A stretch of 64,000 nucleotides of DNA, from positions 541,415 to 605,414 of the forward strand of contig CAWHJF010000013.1 in NCBI GenBank assembly GCA_963829575.1, in the 5' to 3' direction. The position numbers and the translations under genes are program-made. The notes under the pieces were generated by a model. The model did no database searches and was not told where the DNA came from. It was given only the letters and a program-made list of their open reading frames with translations. Source of the DNA: KACC-23026 sp963829575. GTDB lineage: Bacteria; Bacillota; Bacilli; Bacillales; Sporolactobacillaceae. Every line of letters starts with the position of its first letter. The first letter of the stretch is position 1. Below, in pieces: positions 25,417-34,503 of the stretch.

Positions 25417-26925
25417 ATGAAAAAGCAAATCCAGTTGGTCCTTCTTATTATAGTGGCCGCTTTGCTTCTCTATTTTTTACAAGATTGGCAACGGTGGATC
25501 TATGAAACCTTGAATATTGGGTTATCGTTAACGGTTGTGTTCATTGGTATTGTCATTTTCTTAGAAAATCGTCAGCCGTCCAAAACGATTACCTGGTTAA
25601 TGGTTCTGGCTGTCTTTCCTATAGTGGGTTTTTTCTTCTATGTTATTTTTGGAAGAAGCTATCGGAAAAAGCGATTATTTCGTAAAAGAGCCTACTTAAA
25701 TGATATATCCTATGCTGAAATGCCTTCCGCACGCTCACTCGATCAAGAGAAGCTTGAACTGATGGGAGAGGATCAAAGCCGGACGCTGAGGCTAGCCCAA
25801 CGCTTAACGGATTTCCCCATTTCTTTTGGAACGGAGACTCGGGTGTTAACCAATGGGGAGGAGACGTTCTCATCGATCCTTAAAGCCATGGAAGAAGCGA
25901 AACACCATATCCATATGGAATATTACATTGTGCGTCATGATGAGCTTGGAACACGCATTAAAGAGGTACTGATACAAAAGGCTAAAGAAGGGCTCCAAAT
26001 TCGTTTTATGTTCGATGCAGTGGGGAGCTGGAAGCTTTCCAATCGGTTTGTTGGGGAATTAAAAGAAGCGGGAGCAGAAGTGGTTTCCTTTTTTCCAGTG
26101 AAGGTTCCAATTCTGAATCATAAGATCAACTTTCGAAATCACCGAAAAATTGTAGTGATTGATGGAAAAATTGGTTTTATAGGCGGTTTAAACATTGGCG
26201 ATGAATACTTAGGCAAGCATCCGTCATTCGGTTTTTGGCGCGATACGCATTTATATGTAAAAGGTGAGGCCGTCAAAAGTTTGCAAATGATCTTCTTGCA
26301 GGATTGGTCTCATATGACGGGTAAAGTGTTAAACGATCCCGTTTATTTTCAGGCAGAAGCGGCCGTTGGTAAAAATTTTGGAGCGGTTCAAATGATTGCG
26401 TCCTCACCGGATGATGAGTGGGAAGTCATCAAGAATTTATTTTTCTCTATGATAGTTGGTGCGAAACGATCGATCTGGATTGCGACACCTTATTTGATAC
26501 CAGATGAAGATATTTTGAGTGCACTTAAGGTAGCCGCTCTCAGCGGGATTGATGTGAAACTCTTGGTTCCCAATCGTCCGGATAAACGCATTGTGTTCTA
26601 TGCCTCGCATTCTTATTTTCCAGAGCTATTAGAGGCAGGCGTTAAAATTTATGATTATAAGGCAGGCTTTCTGCACAGTAAGATTGTGATTGTCGACCAT
26701 GAATTCGCATCGATTGGAACAGCTAATATGGATATGAGAAGTTTCCATCTTAATTTCGAGGTAAATGCGTTCCTTTATCGAACTGAAAGTACGGTTCAGT
26801 TGGTGGCAGACTTTATTAAAGATTTAGAAGAAGCCACGCCTATTGAATTTCATGTTTTCAAAAAGCGTCCGATTATCACAAGGATTGTGGAATCGACATC
26901 TCGTTTGCTGTCTCCTTTATTATAA
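25417..26925 (+). CDS. cls: Cardiolipin synthase
   Basis: A 502-residue phospholipase-D-superfamily enzyme that joins two phosphatidylglycerols into cardiolipin at the membrane. Two N-terminal helices (LVLLIIVAALLLYFL, then GLSLTVVFIGIVIFL plus a third near residue 70) are followed by two HKD motifs: HRKIVVIDG near residue 242 and HSKIVIVDH near residue 420. Length fits bacterial ClsA. AAAGGAGTTTTG is the ribosome-binding site. Confidence 0.94.
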   Translation: MKKQIQLVLLIIVAALLLYFLQDWQRWIYETLNIGLSLTVVFIGIVIFLENRQPSKTITWLMVLAVFPIVGFFFYVIFGRSYRKKRLFRKRAYLNDISYAEMPSARSLDQEKLELMGEDQSRTLRLAQRLTDFPISFGTETRVLTNGEETFSSILKAMEEAKHHIHMEYYIVRHDELGTRIKEVLIQKAKEGLQIRFMFDAVGSWKLSNRFVGELKEAGAEVVSFFPVKVPILNHKINFRNHRKIVVIDGKIGFIGGLNIGDEYLGKHPSFGFWRDTHLYVKGEAVKSLQMIFLQDWSHMTGKVLNDPVYFQAEAAVGKNFGAVQMIASSPDDEWEVIKNLFFSMIVGAKRSIWIATPYLIPDEDILSALKVAALSGIDVKLLVPNRPDKRIVFYASHSYFPELLEAGVKIYDYKAGFLHSKIVIVDHEFASIGTANMDMRSFHLNFEVNAFLYRTESTVQLVADFIKDLEEATPIEFHVFKKRPIITRIVESTSRLLSPLL

Positions 26926-26948
26926 GTAAGAATATTCTCATCTAAAAA

Positions 26949-26982
26949 ATGTCCGCCGCGACCTGCGAGCGGGCATTTTTTT
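26949..26982 (+). terminator. Intrinsic terminator after cls
   Basis: AATGTCCGC pairs with GCGGGCATT and is followed by TTTTTT. Confidence 0.85.
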
Positions 26983-27055
26983 GTTTGTGTTTAAAGGAAA
27001 ATACAAATAAAAGGCGAATTTTAAGTAAAGAAATTATAAAAAGGAGTGGTTCAAA

Positions 27056-28288
27056 GTGCTCATTGCAGTTGAACAAAACGGAAAGCCGTTCTCGTTGCTG
27101 AAGGCAGAGGACCGTGCCGGCCTTCAAGAGTTGCGGCAAACGAGAGACTTTTTTTGTCCGGTATGTGGAGACCGTCTTCTAATGAAACTAGGGGATAAGA
27201 AATGCTTTCATTTTTCTCATTTCAGAAATTCAATCTGTTCCAACATGAGTGAACCTGAAACACCTGACCACATTCAGGGAAAGAAGGACTTGTATAATTG
27301 GTTAGCTCGACAAGGCTATGCCCCCCAAGTAGAATGGGTCCTTTCATCGATAAGTCAGCGAGCTGATCTGGGTTTAGATCGCTTTCCGCGACCCATTGCC
27401 TTCGAATTTCAATGCTCCACATTGCCACAGGAACGTCTCATTCAAAGAGACCGAGGTTATCTCAGTCAATCCATTGACCCAATCTGGATTTGGCATGACT
27501 CGCGTCTGAAACGTTTGGGGCCAAACATGTGTCACATCACCTCTCTTGAATTGAGCACACGACGTTTTCCTTTCAGACAATCTCCAAACTCTCGTATTGA
27601 GCGTCAAAAAGGCTTTCTCACCTTCTATCATCCACACTCCAAGCACCTGACCTTCTTATATAATTTTCTCCCATTAAGCTCCCGAAAAATATGGTGTGAG
27701 AGACGCTCTCAGCCGTTGAATCAACTCTCTCTGCAAGACCTGCTTACCCCACGATTTTCCCTTAAACCGAGTACAAGTTGGTCGACCTTATGGTTGCAAC
27801 AAAAGAAAAAGTGGCGTTTGAGAGTGGCGACTAGGGCTCATCATTTTGAACGTGACCTGCATCGTTTAGCGGAATCCAAAAATGTCATTTGGAATGCCTT
27901 TCCAGGTTATGTTGGCTGTCCATTGGGGGATGATACGGTTATTGAAACGGCCTCGCATCTCTGGCAAGGCTGGATTTGCCTTGAATTTCTGGTGGGACAA
28001 GGGGTTGGCACATGCATTCCGTACTCTGAGATAGAAAAAGGATTGATTGTGCTTATTAATCGAAAATCCATTGTATTACCGGCGGAAGATTCGATTCTTG
28101 AAGACGATTGGCGGCGAGTGGTCAAAGCGTATTTAACAGCCCTATGCACGCTTGGGTTTCTTCAGGCAATAGATGGCAGGTCTTATCGGATTATACGTGA
28201 CCTGTCGTGGTCAGAGCCCTTTTTAGATCAACTTCTTAAAGAAGATCAACAGATGTTGTTAAAATGGAACCAAAAAGTGAAAGGATGA
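27056..28288 (+). CDS. coiA: Competence protein CoiA
   Basis: A 410-residue CoiA-family protein required for recombination of DNA taken up in transformation. An N-terminal zinc-finger-like segment FFCPVCGDRLLMK with a following CFHFSHF is followed by the nuclease-like core with FEFQCSTLPQERLIQRDRGY (PD-(D/E)xK type), then a divergent C-terminal half. The start is GTG after AAAAGGAGTGG. It sits between cls and pepF as in Bacillus. Confidence 0.9.
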   Translation: MLIAVEQNGKPFSLLKAEDRAGLQELRQTRDFFCPVCGDRLLMKLGDKKCFHFSHFRNSICSNMSEPETPDHIQGKKDLYNWLARQGYAPQVEWVLSSISQRADLGLDRFPRPIAFEFQCSTLPQERLIQRDRGYLSQSIDPIWIWHDSRLKRLGPNMCHITSLELSTRRFPFRQSPNSRIERQKGFLTFYHPHSKHLTFLYNFLPLSSRKIWCERRSQPLNQLSLQDLLTPRFSLKPSTSWSTLWLQQKKKWRLRVATRAHHFERDLHRLAESKNVIWNAFPGYVGCPLGDDTVIETASHLWQGWICLEFLVGQGVGTCIPYSEIEKGLIVLINRKSIVLPAEDSILEDDWRRVVKAYLTALCTLGFLQAIDGRSYRIIRDLSWSEPFLDQLLKEDQQMLLKWNQKVKG

Positions 28289-28370
28289 ATGGGATCGGGA
28301 AGATTATAGTAAAATAGATAAAAGCAGGAGATCTTTACCATAAGAGAGAAGATTTAAAGAGACCCAATTA

Positions 28371-28434
28371 GGTTGGAGAGAGGCACTTAAAACTAAAGGA
28401 TAGGTGACCAAGTTTAGTCGCCTCTCAACCTTTT
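28371..28434 (+). terminator. Long hairpin between coiA and pepF
   Basis: GGTTGGAGAGAGGC pairs with GCCTCTCAACC (two bulges) around an inner ACTAAA/TTTAGT stem and is followed by TTTTAT. It could end coiA or act as a leader structure for pepF. Confidence 0.55.
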
Positions 28435-28470
28435 ATAACCATTGGATTATATATGGAGGTGCAAAATAGT

Positions 28471-30285
28471 ATGGCAGATGTCGAATCACATGATGTTTTA
28501 CTTAGAAAAGATGTTCCTGAAGAAGAAACGTGGGACTTAGACAAAATTTATAGCAGTATAGAAGAGTGGGAAACGGCTTTTGAAGAAATCAAAACCCTTG
28601 TCCCAAAGGTTCAGAGCTTTAAAGGGAAGCTAGGGGAGTCAAGCCAAACCCTATATAGAGCCTTACAAGAAGAGGACGAACTTACCAAGCGTTTTAGTAA
28701 GCTCATGGTCTATGCTCATATGAAGGCTGATGAAGACACCGCAAATCCAACTTATCAAGCGTTAAAAGATCGCGGTAGTCAACTCGCCGCAATGGTCGGT
28801 GCACAATTATCATTTATCGTGCCTGAAATTTTATCGATTGATGAAGCCAAGCTCAAATCTTTTATTGAAGAAAATAAGGAGCTCCAATTGTATCGTCACT
28901 TATTAGAAGACTTGAATCGTGAGCGCCCACATATTCTAGATGAGGAAAAAGAAGCCCTTCTTGCTGAAGCAAGCGAAGTGTTATCAAGTGCTTCGAATAC
29001 ATTTGGTATGCTCAATAATGCCGATCTCGAGTTTCCGAAGGTAAAAGGTGAGGATGGAAAAGAGGTGCAACTGACGCATGGCCGCTACTCGAACTTAATT
29101 CGAAGTAAAGACCGTGACGTGCGCCAAAATGCGTTCCTAGGCATGCATCAGACCTATGAGAAATTTAAAAATACCTTTGCTTCTACATTAAGTGGCTCTT
29201 TTAAAAAGGATAATTTTAGTGCCCGCATACGTCATTACGACTCCGCCCGCCAAGCTGCTTTAGCAGGAAATAACATACCCGAGTCTGTGTATGATAATCT
29301 GGTGAATACCGTACATGAGCACCTGCCGCTGTTACACCGATATGTTGAGTTACGCAAGAAAGCGTTAGGACTTGATGATCTACATATGTATGATCTTTAT
29401 AATCCACTGGTTAAGGATGTGGAGATGAAGATTTCGTATGAAGAGGCGAAGGATCTTGTCTTAGAAGGGCTCAAGCCTATGGGTGAGGAGTATTTGTCGA
29501 TTATTAAAGAAGGTTATTCAAATCGTTGGATTGATGTTCGCGAAACGAAGAATAAGCGAAGCGGTGCGTATTCCTCAGGAACCTATGGAACGAATCCATA
29601 CATTCTTCTAAACTGGTCAGAAGAGATCAACGATGCGTTTACACTCGCTCACGAGCTCGGACACTCTCTTCACAGTTATTACACAAGAGAAAACCAGGCT
29701 TACCCATATGCCAACTATTCCATTTTTGTCGCGGAAGTGGCTTCGACTTGTAATGAAGCGTTGCTTAATCATCATTTACTTGAAACCACTCAAGACAAAA
29801 AGAAGAAATTATATTTGTTAAACAATCAATTGGAAGGATTCCGGGCGACTGTATACCGTCAAACAATGTTCGCTGAATTCGAACAGTTGGCGCATGTCGC
29901 AGGGGCAAACGGTGAAGCCTTAACCGCAGAGAAGTTTTCTGAGATTTACTATGAATTAAACCAAAAATACTTTGGCACGGGTATGACTATTGACCCGGAA
30001 ATTGCCATTGAATGGGCACGAATTCCACATTTTTATCGGAATTTTTATGTGTTCCAATATGCGACAGGTTACAGTGCAGCCGCTGCGCTGTCGCAACAAA
30101 TTCTTGAAGGTGGAGAGGAAGCCGTTGAACGATACAAAGGCTTCTTAAAAGCCGGTAGCTCAGACTATCCAATCGAAGTTCTGAAAAAAGCGGGTGTGGA
30201 TATGACCACACCAGAACCGATTCACCAAGCCTTTAAAGTCTTTGAGACTGTATTAGACGAGATGGAAGCCTTGCTTTTCGAATAA
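28471..30285 (+). CDS. pepF: Oligoendopeptidase F
   Basis: A 604-residue M3 family zinc metallopeptidase that cleaves short peptides in the cytoplasm. The zinc motif AHELGHSLH (HExxH) is near residue 394 and the third ligand region is FVAEVASTCNE. I use the ATG at 28471, which follows GGAGG at 11 nt; the ATG at 28453 is part of that site. In some Bacilli it counters competence and sporulation signalling by degrading peptides, which is relevant beside mecA, coiA and oppA-F. Confidence 0.94.
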   Translation: MADVESHDVLLRKDVPEEETWDLDKIYSSIEEWETAFEEIKTLVPKVQSFKGKLGESSQTLYRALQEEDELTKRFSKLMVYAHMKADEDTANPTYQALKDRGSQLAAMVGAQLSFIVPEILSIDEAKLKSFIEENKELQLYRHLLEDLNRERPHILDEEKEALLAEASEVLSSASNTFGMLNNADLEFPKVKGEDGKEVQLTHGRYSNLIRSKDRDVRQNAFLGMHQTYEKFKNTFASTLSGSFKKDNFSARIRHYDSARQAALAGNNIPESVYDNLVNTVHEHLPLLHRYVELRKKALGLDDLHMYDLYNPLVKDVEMKISYEEAKDLVLEGLKPMGEEYLSIIKEGYSNRWIDVRETKNKRSGAYSSGTYGTNPYILLNWSEEINDAFTLAHELGHSLHSYYTRENQAYPYANYSIFVAEVASTCNEALLNHHLLETTQDKKKKLYLLNNQLEGFRATVYRQTMFAEFEQLAHVAGANGEALTAEKFSEIYYELNQKYFGTGMTIDPEIAIEWARIPHFYRNFYVFQYATGYSAAAALSQQILEGGEEAVERYKGFLKAGSSDYPIEVLKKAGVDMTTPEPIHQAFKVFETVLDEMEALLFE

Positions 30286-30292
30286 AACAAAG

Positions 30293-30330
30293 AGCGACTT
30301 ACTCGATTTAGAGTAAGTCGCTTTAAAATT
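30293..30330. terminator. Terminator between pepF and a convergent small gene
   Basis: A 12-bp perfect stem AGCGACTTACTC / GAGTAAGTCGCT with a GATTTA loop and TTTAAAATTTT. Confidence 0.85.
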
Positions 30331-30505
30331 TTGTCGTGTGGCGGTTTTGTTTTCCGTTTGGCGAAAACAATTTAATTGTAATCATCAGACAAACAAAAAA
30401 TAAGGCGCCTGATAAGAGAATGGAGTAAAGGCCTAACATGCTCATAATGTAAAAGTAAAACGATACGAGTGAGAGTAAGAGTGCGAGCACTCTTAAAATG
30501 AGCAA
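30323..30505 (-). CDS. 60-residue two-helix membrane protein
   Basis: A small protein starting at TTG with two membrane helices (VLALLLSLVSFYFYIMSML and SILLSGALFFVCLMITIKLF) and a short basic tail. AAGGGGGCGATCTA gives a good ribosome-binding site. It lies between pepF and spxH, where B. subtilis also carries a small gene (yizD), but I cannot claim homology. Confidence 0.6.
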   Translation of the reverse strand: MLILRVLALLLSLVSFYFYIMSMLGLYSILLSGALFFVCLMITIKLFSPNGKQNRHTTKF

Positions 30506-30562
30506 TAGATCGCCCCCTTGTCCTAAATTTTTATACCGCCTTAACGGGCAGTAATACCTATA

Positions 30563-30602
30563 TAAAAAAGGAGAAGCGCATAGGGCTTGCCATCTTCTCC
30601 TT
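30563..30602 (-). terminator. Terminator of the yjbI-spxH unit
   Basis: On the minus strand AAGGAGAAG pairs with CTTCTCCTT around an inner GGC/GCC stem, followed by TTTTTT. Confidence 0.8.
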
Positions 30603-30674
30603 GTCTTTTATAAAAATATGAAAAAATTAAAGGAACTATACCAATTTGCTTCACTTTGCCCGCATAACGTTTCT

Positions 30675-31562
30675 TTAATTCGAGCCTCCAATATATCTCC
30701 AAAACGTTCCGTATTTTACTGGAACAGCTTCTACAATTTGTTTTAATTGTAGTTTCTTTAATTCGCGTTCCGCTTCCTGTTCCTCTAGATCATACACGAC
30801 CGCTAATTCCTTCGTTGCAATGAAATGATAATACTTTAAGAACTGCAGCATATCTGGAGGGGATTTAGGTGTGGGCGGTTCCCCAAGCATTTCGGTTAGG
30901 ATTTCAATATACACATCATAAGGATAGTGACCGGATACTTTTATGCCTTCATCCTCACTCGCCACATTAAAGAAAACAAGGGTTGGAATCTCAGTGACCT
31001 CCATCTCAGCGGTCATCTTTCGATCGCATTGAAAGGCTTTGATCGGGCCATTGGAAGACAAGTCCTTTTTAAATTCCTCAAGGTCTAAATGGGCAGACAT
31101 CGCACATTTCATAAGTGTATCTTCTTCATTAATATCATTCTGGGCCAGAAAAAGTTGTTCTTGGAGAATGCGTAAAAATCGTTGGCCGGCTAATTTCCCC
31201 TGAAGTTCAGCCGCTTTGACAGCAAGTGACGTCCTTAAAGGTGATGGGGGAGAGTCTCGTAGCACCTTATCGTCACAAGACATCCCTGTTAAGTTCGCGG
31301 TTTTTCCCCACTTAATGGCCTTGAGTTTTTTATCTATCGTTTTACCGGAGTCGCTATGTTTGACTCCGAGTAGCGTACGAATGGTCAAGTAATCGCCATA
31401 TTCTATGGCTAACTTCTTAGTAATAGGTTCAAGCCCCCAACAATCTGGACATACGGGGTCAAGGAAGGAATAGATTTCAATTGGTTTTATTTTTTTATAA
31501 GTTGTATCAATTGAACAGCTTTCTTGTCCTTCTGCTCCATTACAGGTGGATTTATAGGTCAT
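30675..31562 (-). CDS. spxH: ClpXP adaptor SpxH (YjbH)
   Basis: A 295-residue DsbA-superfamily adaptor that binds Spx and promotes its degradation by ClpXP. The thioredoxin-like site is PVCPDCWG (Cys38, Cys41), after an N-terminal Cys-containing stretch of the kind reported in the family (CNGAEGQESC). The C-terminal half is helical. I choose the ATG at 31562, 6 nt downstream of GAGAGGGGG; the ATG at 31568 abuts the site. It follows yjbI at 18 bp on the same strand. Confidence 0.92.
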   Translation of the reverse strand: MTYKSTCNGAEGQESCSIDTTYKKIKPIEIYSFLDPVCPDCWGLEPITKKLAIEYGDYLTIRTLLGVKHSDSGKTIDKKLKAIKWGKTANLTGMSCDDKVLRDSPPSPLRTSLAVKAAELQGKLAGQRFLRILQEQLFLAQNDINEEDTLMKCAMSAHLDLEEFKKDLSSNGPIKAFQCDRKMTAEMEVTEIPTLVFFNVASEDEGIKVSGHYPYDVYIEILTEMLGEPPTPKSPPDMLQFLKYYHFIATKELAVVYDLEEQEAERELKKLQLKQIVEAVPVKYGTFWRYIGGSN

Positions 31563-31580
31563 GATCATCCCCCTCTCAAA

Positions 31581-31967
31581 TTAATCGTCATCTTGGTTCA
31601 TCATATGATGTGCCGTGAGGGACAGTCTTTTAAAAATAATGTCTCGCCATGGGTCAACAAGTCCAATCTCTTCCATTGCACCTGACATGCATTCGAGCCA
31701 TGCTTGCCGCTCGGAATTTCCAATTGGAAAGCGTAAATGACGTCTTCGAAGCATAGGATGCCCAAATTCTTCTGTATATAAAGGCGGTCCCCCTAGGAAT
31801 TGAGTTAAGAAATGGGTTTGCTTTCGTGCCGTTTCGGTTAGATCTTCTGGGAAAAGGGGGATTAAGACAGGATGTTGTGATACTCTGCTATAAAAAGCCG
31901 TCGCAAGTCGTTCAACGGTCTCAAAACCACCTATTTCATCAAATGCATTAAATTCCGTTCGACTCAT
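31581..31967 (-). CDS. yjbI: Truncated haemoglobin (group II, YjbI)
   Basis: A 128-residue 2-on-2 globin. FYSRV, LIPLFPEDL and FLTQFLGGPPLYTEEFGHPMLRRRH correspond to helices B to F with the proximal His, and a WLECMSGAMEE helix G with Trp follows, all group II hallmarks. It is an oxygen-binding haem protein, probably used against oxidative or nitrosative stress. GGGGGTAAAAC precedes the ATG. Coupling with spxH matches B. subtilis. Confidence 0.94.
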   Translation of the reverse strand: MSRTEFNAFDEIGGFETVERLATAFYSRVSQHPVLIPLFPEDLTETARKQTHFLTQFLGGPPLYTEEFGHPMLRRRHLRFPIGNSERQAWLECMSGAMEEIGLVDPWRDIIFKRLSLTAHHMMNQDDD

Positions 31968-32212
31968 GTTTTACCCCCGATAAATATATAAAATGACCAA
32001 GGCCATTTAAAGAACATGTTTTTTTAGGTAAAAGGACCCTTGAAATATTTAGGATTTCCTTAATATGTTTTTATTTTAACAAGGTATAAGGTGTTCTAGC
32101 AAATAATCGACACAGAAGGATTGAGAATCGATGACAAAATCGCCTAGTCGGTTTAAAAAATTGAGGACGTTCATCATGGATCAGCACCTTATTTGATGGA
32201 CCCTGAAAATTG

Positions 32213-32245
32213 AAAAAGCCTCCAGAGCGAGTGCTCTGGAGGTTT
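32213..32245 (-). terminator. Terminator of the yjbK-yjbJ unit
   Basis: On the minus strand AACCTCCAGAGC pairs with GCTCTGGAGGCTT, followed by TTTTT. Between here and 31967 I see no gene. Confidence 0.88.
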
Positions 32246-32250
32246 TACGA

Positions 32251-33105
32251 TCAAGCAGAATAGTAATTCTGAAGAATGGATTTCACATAATTTGTGGTTT
32301 CGTCATAGGGTGGAATCCCTTGATAGCGATCAACTGCGCTGGGCCCAGCATTATAGGCCGCCAAGGCTAATGTTTTGTTACCCTCATATTTATTTAGAAG
32401 GGTACTTAGATACTGGGTCCCTCCCATAATGTTTTGGGAAGGATCCATTGGATCGGTAACCCCGAGACTCACTGCCGTTGCGGGCATTAACTGCATGAGT
32501 CCTAATGCACCCGAAGGACTTGTTGCAGTTGGATTAAATCCAGATTCTTGCTGAATGACGGAACGGATGAGGTTCGGATCAATGTTGTAGGCAGTAGCTG
32601 CCTGATTAATGATTGAATCAAACGGACTAGTACCGGAATCTGAATTTGTTGTCGCGTTCACTTGGGTTGAAGCTGAGACACCAAGTCCGAGACCGGATAA
32701 TGAATGGCCCATAAGTGAAGACAGGGTGGTTGGATTTGAAAAGGAATCGGAATTGCCTGTCCCCAACAATGAATTTTCTGGATCCGTATTACCAGTAAGG
32801 CTTCCAAGGGAACTGGACAACAAGAGATTTACCCAATCAGACGGAGCTACACTTGAAGCCGATCCCTCCATTAAAGACAGTAGGTCAGAAGGGGATTGAC
32901 CAGATGAGAGCATCGAAACCAATCCGTTACTGGGCGTGTTCGTTCCATCTGTGGAGTGAGCAGCCCCCATTAACGAAGCAAGTAATGACGAGAAGTCTGT
33001 TTCATTCTTGGAGGTTAGGCTGTTTGCATTTGATTCACTTGAACCCAAGTTTTGAAGAGCTTGCAATTGAGCTAGGGCTTGTACCGCGTTAAGATTTAGG
33101 GTCAC
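32251..33105 (-). CDS. yjbJ: Lytic transglycosylase (YjbJ-like, SLT domain)
   Basis: A 284-residue protein whose C-terminal 120 residues form a Slt-type lysozyme-like domain: the catalytic Glu in VIQQESGFNP, then SGALGLMQLMPATA and LALAAYNAGPSAVDRY. The N-terminal 160 residues are Ser/Asn/Leu-rich and low complexity, with no classical signal peptide. It cleaves peptidoglycan glycan strands. The GTG start overlaps yjbK by 17 bp, so translation is probably coupled. Confidence 0.88.
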   Translation of the reverse strand: MTLNLNAVQALAQLQALQNLGSSESNANSLTSKNETDFSSLLASLMGAAHSTDGTNTPSNGLVSMLSSGQSPSDLLSLMEGSASSVAPSDWVNLLLSSSLGSLTGNTDPENSLLGTGNSDSFSNPTTLSSLMGHSLSGLGLGVSASTQVNATTNSDSGTSPFDSIINQAATAYNIDPNLIRSVIQQESGFNPTATSPSGALGLMQLMPATAVSLGVTDPMDPSQNIMGGTQYLSTLLNKYEGNKTLALAAYNAGPSAVDRYQGIPPYDETTNYVKSILQNYYSA

Positions 33106-33688
33106 GTGTTGCCCTCTCCTTTTTCAGGGAATAAAAGCGCATAATTTTATTTGGTGTGGTTCGTTTTGGAATATCGAAAGTCTCAAGCAATTGATTAAAG
33201 GCAGTCTGTCCTTCTTCAAACTGAGCGGTTTCAAATTCAAGTTCATAATCTTCATGGTCTAAATAGAAACTATGATCTAAAACAAGAAGTCCAGATTCTA
33301 TGTGCTTTTCAGCTCGATCTGTTGTCAAACGACCTAAATGGTTCAATTGATCAGGCGAAATGCCTAATTCGGCTAAACGCTTTTGAACATCTCCATCGGG
33401 GAGTTGTTTGTCTAGTCTAAACGCCTGAAGGCTTTCATGGTCGAGTGACTGATGAAATTCCATTAGACCAACAGAATGAGGTTGTTTAAGTGTCAGTTGA
33501 TGACGTCCGGACTTTTCACGGATCCGTAATGCCGAATTACGCTGTTTTAATTGAAAACAATCTGTATCATAATAATCGTTAGATTGTTTGATAAAGGCCG
33601 TTGAAGAGATTTTAAACGCCTTTTTTAACTGTTCAAACTCGGACTGTGTGAGTAAATTTTTAAACTCTATTTCAATTTCTTGGCTCAT
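33089..33688 (-). CDS. yjbK: CYTH domain phosphatase (YjbK-like)
   Basis: A 199-residue triphosphate-tunnel (CYTH) protein. The N-terminal EIEIEFK is the ExExK metal-binding signature, and RIREKSGRHQLTLKQP and DHEDYELEFETAQ supply tunnel residues. Relatives hydrolyse inorganic triphosphate or thiamine triphosphate. I begin at the ATG that follows GGAGCGAATTCTGAA; the longer frame adds a stretch foreign to the family. It is divergent from yjbM. Confidence 0.9.
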   Translation of the reverse strand: MSQEIEIEFKNLLTQSEFEQLKKAFKISSTAFIKQSNDYYDTDCFQLKQRNSALRIREKSGRHQLTLKQPHSVGLMEFHQSLDHESLQAFRLDKQLPDGDVQKRLAELGISPDQLNHLGRLTTDRAEKHIESGLLVLDHSFYLDHEDYELEFETAQFEEGQTAFNQLLETFDIPKRTTPNKIMRFYSLKKERATRDPKS

Positions 33689-33859
33689 TTCAGAATTCGC
33701 TCCAACTCTAACTGGGAATGTTACTTGAATTATGACATAATATAGGGAGGTTAACAATTGGTTTTAACCTGTTTTTTGAGGGAACAAGAGGAGAAACCAG
33801 CGAGCGGACACAACCCTTCTATAATGGGACGGATGCTGTGAACAAATGGGGTGATTGGT

Positions 33860-34492
33860 TTGGATTGGGAATTGTTTCTTTCTCCGTACAAACAAGCAGT
33901 CGATGAATTAAAGATCAAATTAAGAGGATATCGGGAGCAATATGAAATGACGGCCGATCATTCTCCGATTGAATTTGTAACAGGGCGAGTCAAACCCGTC
34001 ACAAGTATTTTGGATAAGGCGAGAAGGAAAGCCATCCCACTTGATTGTTTACATATAGATATGCAAGATATTGCCGGTATAAGGGTAATGTGCCAATTTG
34101 TTGGAGATATTCATAAAGTGATTGCTCTTTTGAAAAGTCGTCAGGATATGGCCGTTGTTGAAGAACGAGATTATATCTCTTACAAAAAGGACAGCGGGTA
34201 TCGATCGTACCATCTCGTGGCCAGCTACCCGGTTCAAACTGTAACCGGTCCAAAAGACATATTGGTTGAAATTCAAATTCGTACGCTCGCCATGAATTTT
34301 TGGGCGACGATTGAGCATTCTCTAAATTATAAATACGAAGGGCGAATTCCAGTTGATATTCAGACCCGCCTCCAAAGGGCGGCTGAAGCTGCGTTTCTTT
34401 TAGATGAAGAAATGTCTAAAATTCGCGGTGAAATTCAAGAAGCCCACAAACAGTTTGCTTTAAAAAATCAAACGGATAAGACCATACCTTAA
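33860..34492 (+). CDS. yjbM: Small (p)ppGpp synthetase YjbM/RelQ
   Basis: A 210-residue single-domain alarmone synthetase that makes (p)ppGpp from ATP and GTP or GDP. ARRKAIP, MQDIAGIRVMCQFVGDI, DSGYRSYHLV and EIQIRTLAMNFWATIEHSLNYKY are the RelA/SpoT-type core, and no hydrolase domain is present. TTG at 33860 is 8 nt after GGGGTGA and gives the family-like start MDWELFLSPY; the GTG at 33851 sits in the site. nadK follows after 11 bp, as in Bacillus. Confidence 0.94.
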   Translation: MDWELFLSPYKQAVDELKIKLRGYREQYEMTADHSPIEFVTGRVKPVTSILDKARRKAIPLDCLHIDMQDIAGIRVMCQFVGDIHKVIALLKSRQDMAVVEERDYISYKKDSGYRSYHLVASYPVQTVTGPKDILVEIQIRTLAMNFWATIEHSLNYKYEGRIPVDIQTRLQRAAEAAFLLDEEMSKIRGEIQEAHKQFALKNQTDKTIP

Positions 34493-34503
34493 GGATGAGT
34501 GCT

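Noticed and set aside
32131..32196. 21-codon frame MTKSPSRFKK...
   Set aside because: It is very short, with a weak ribosome-binding site and no other support.
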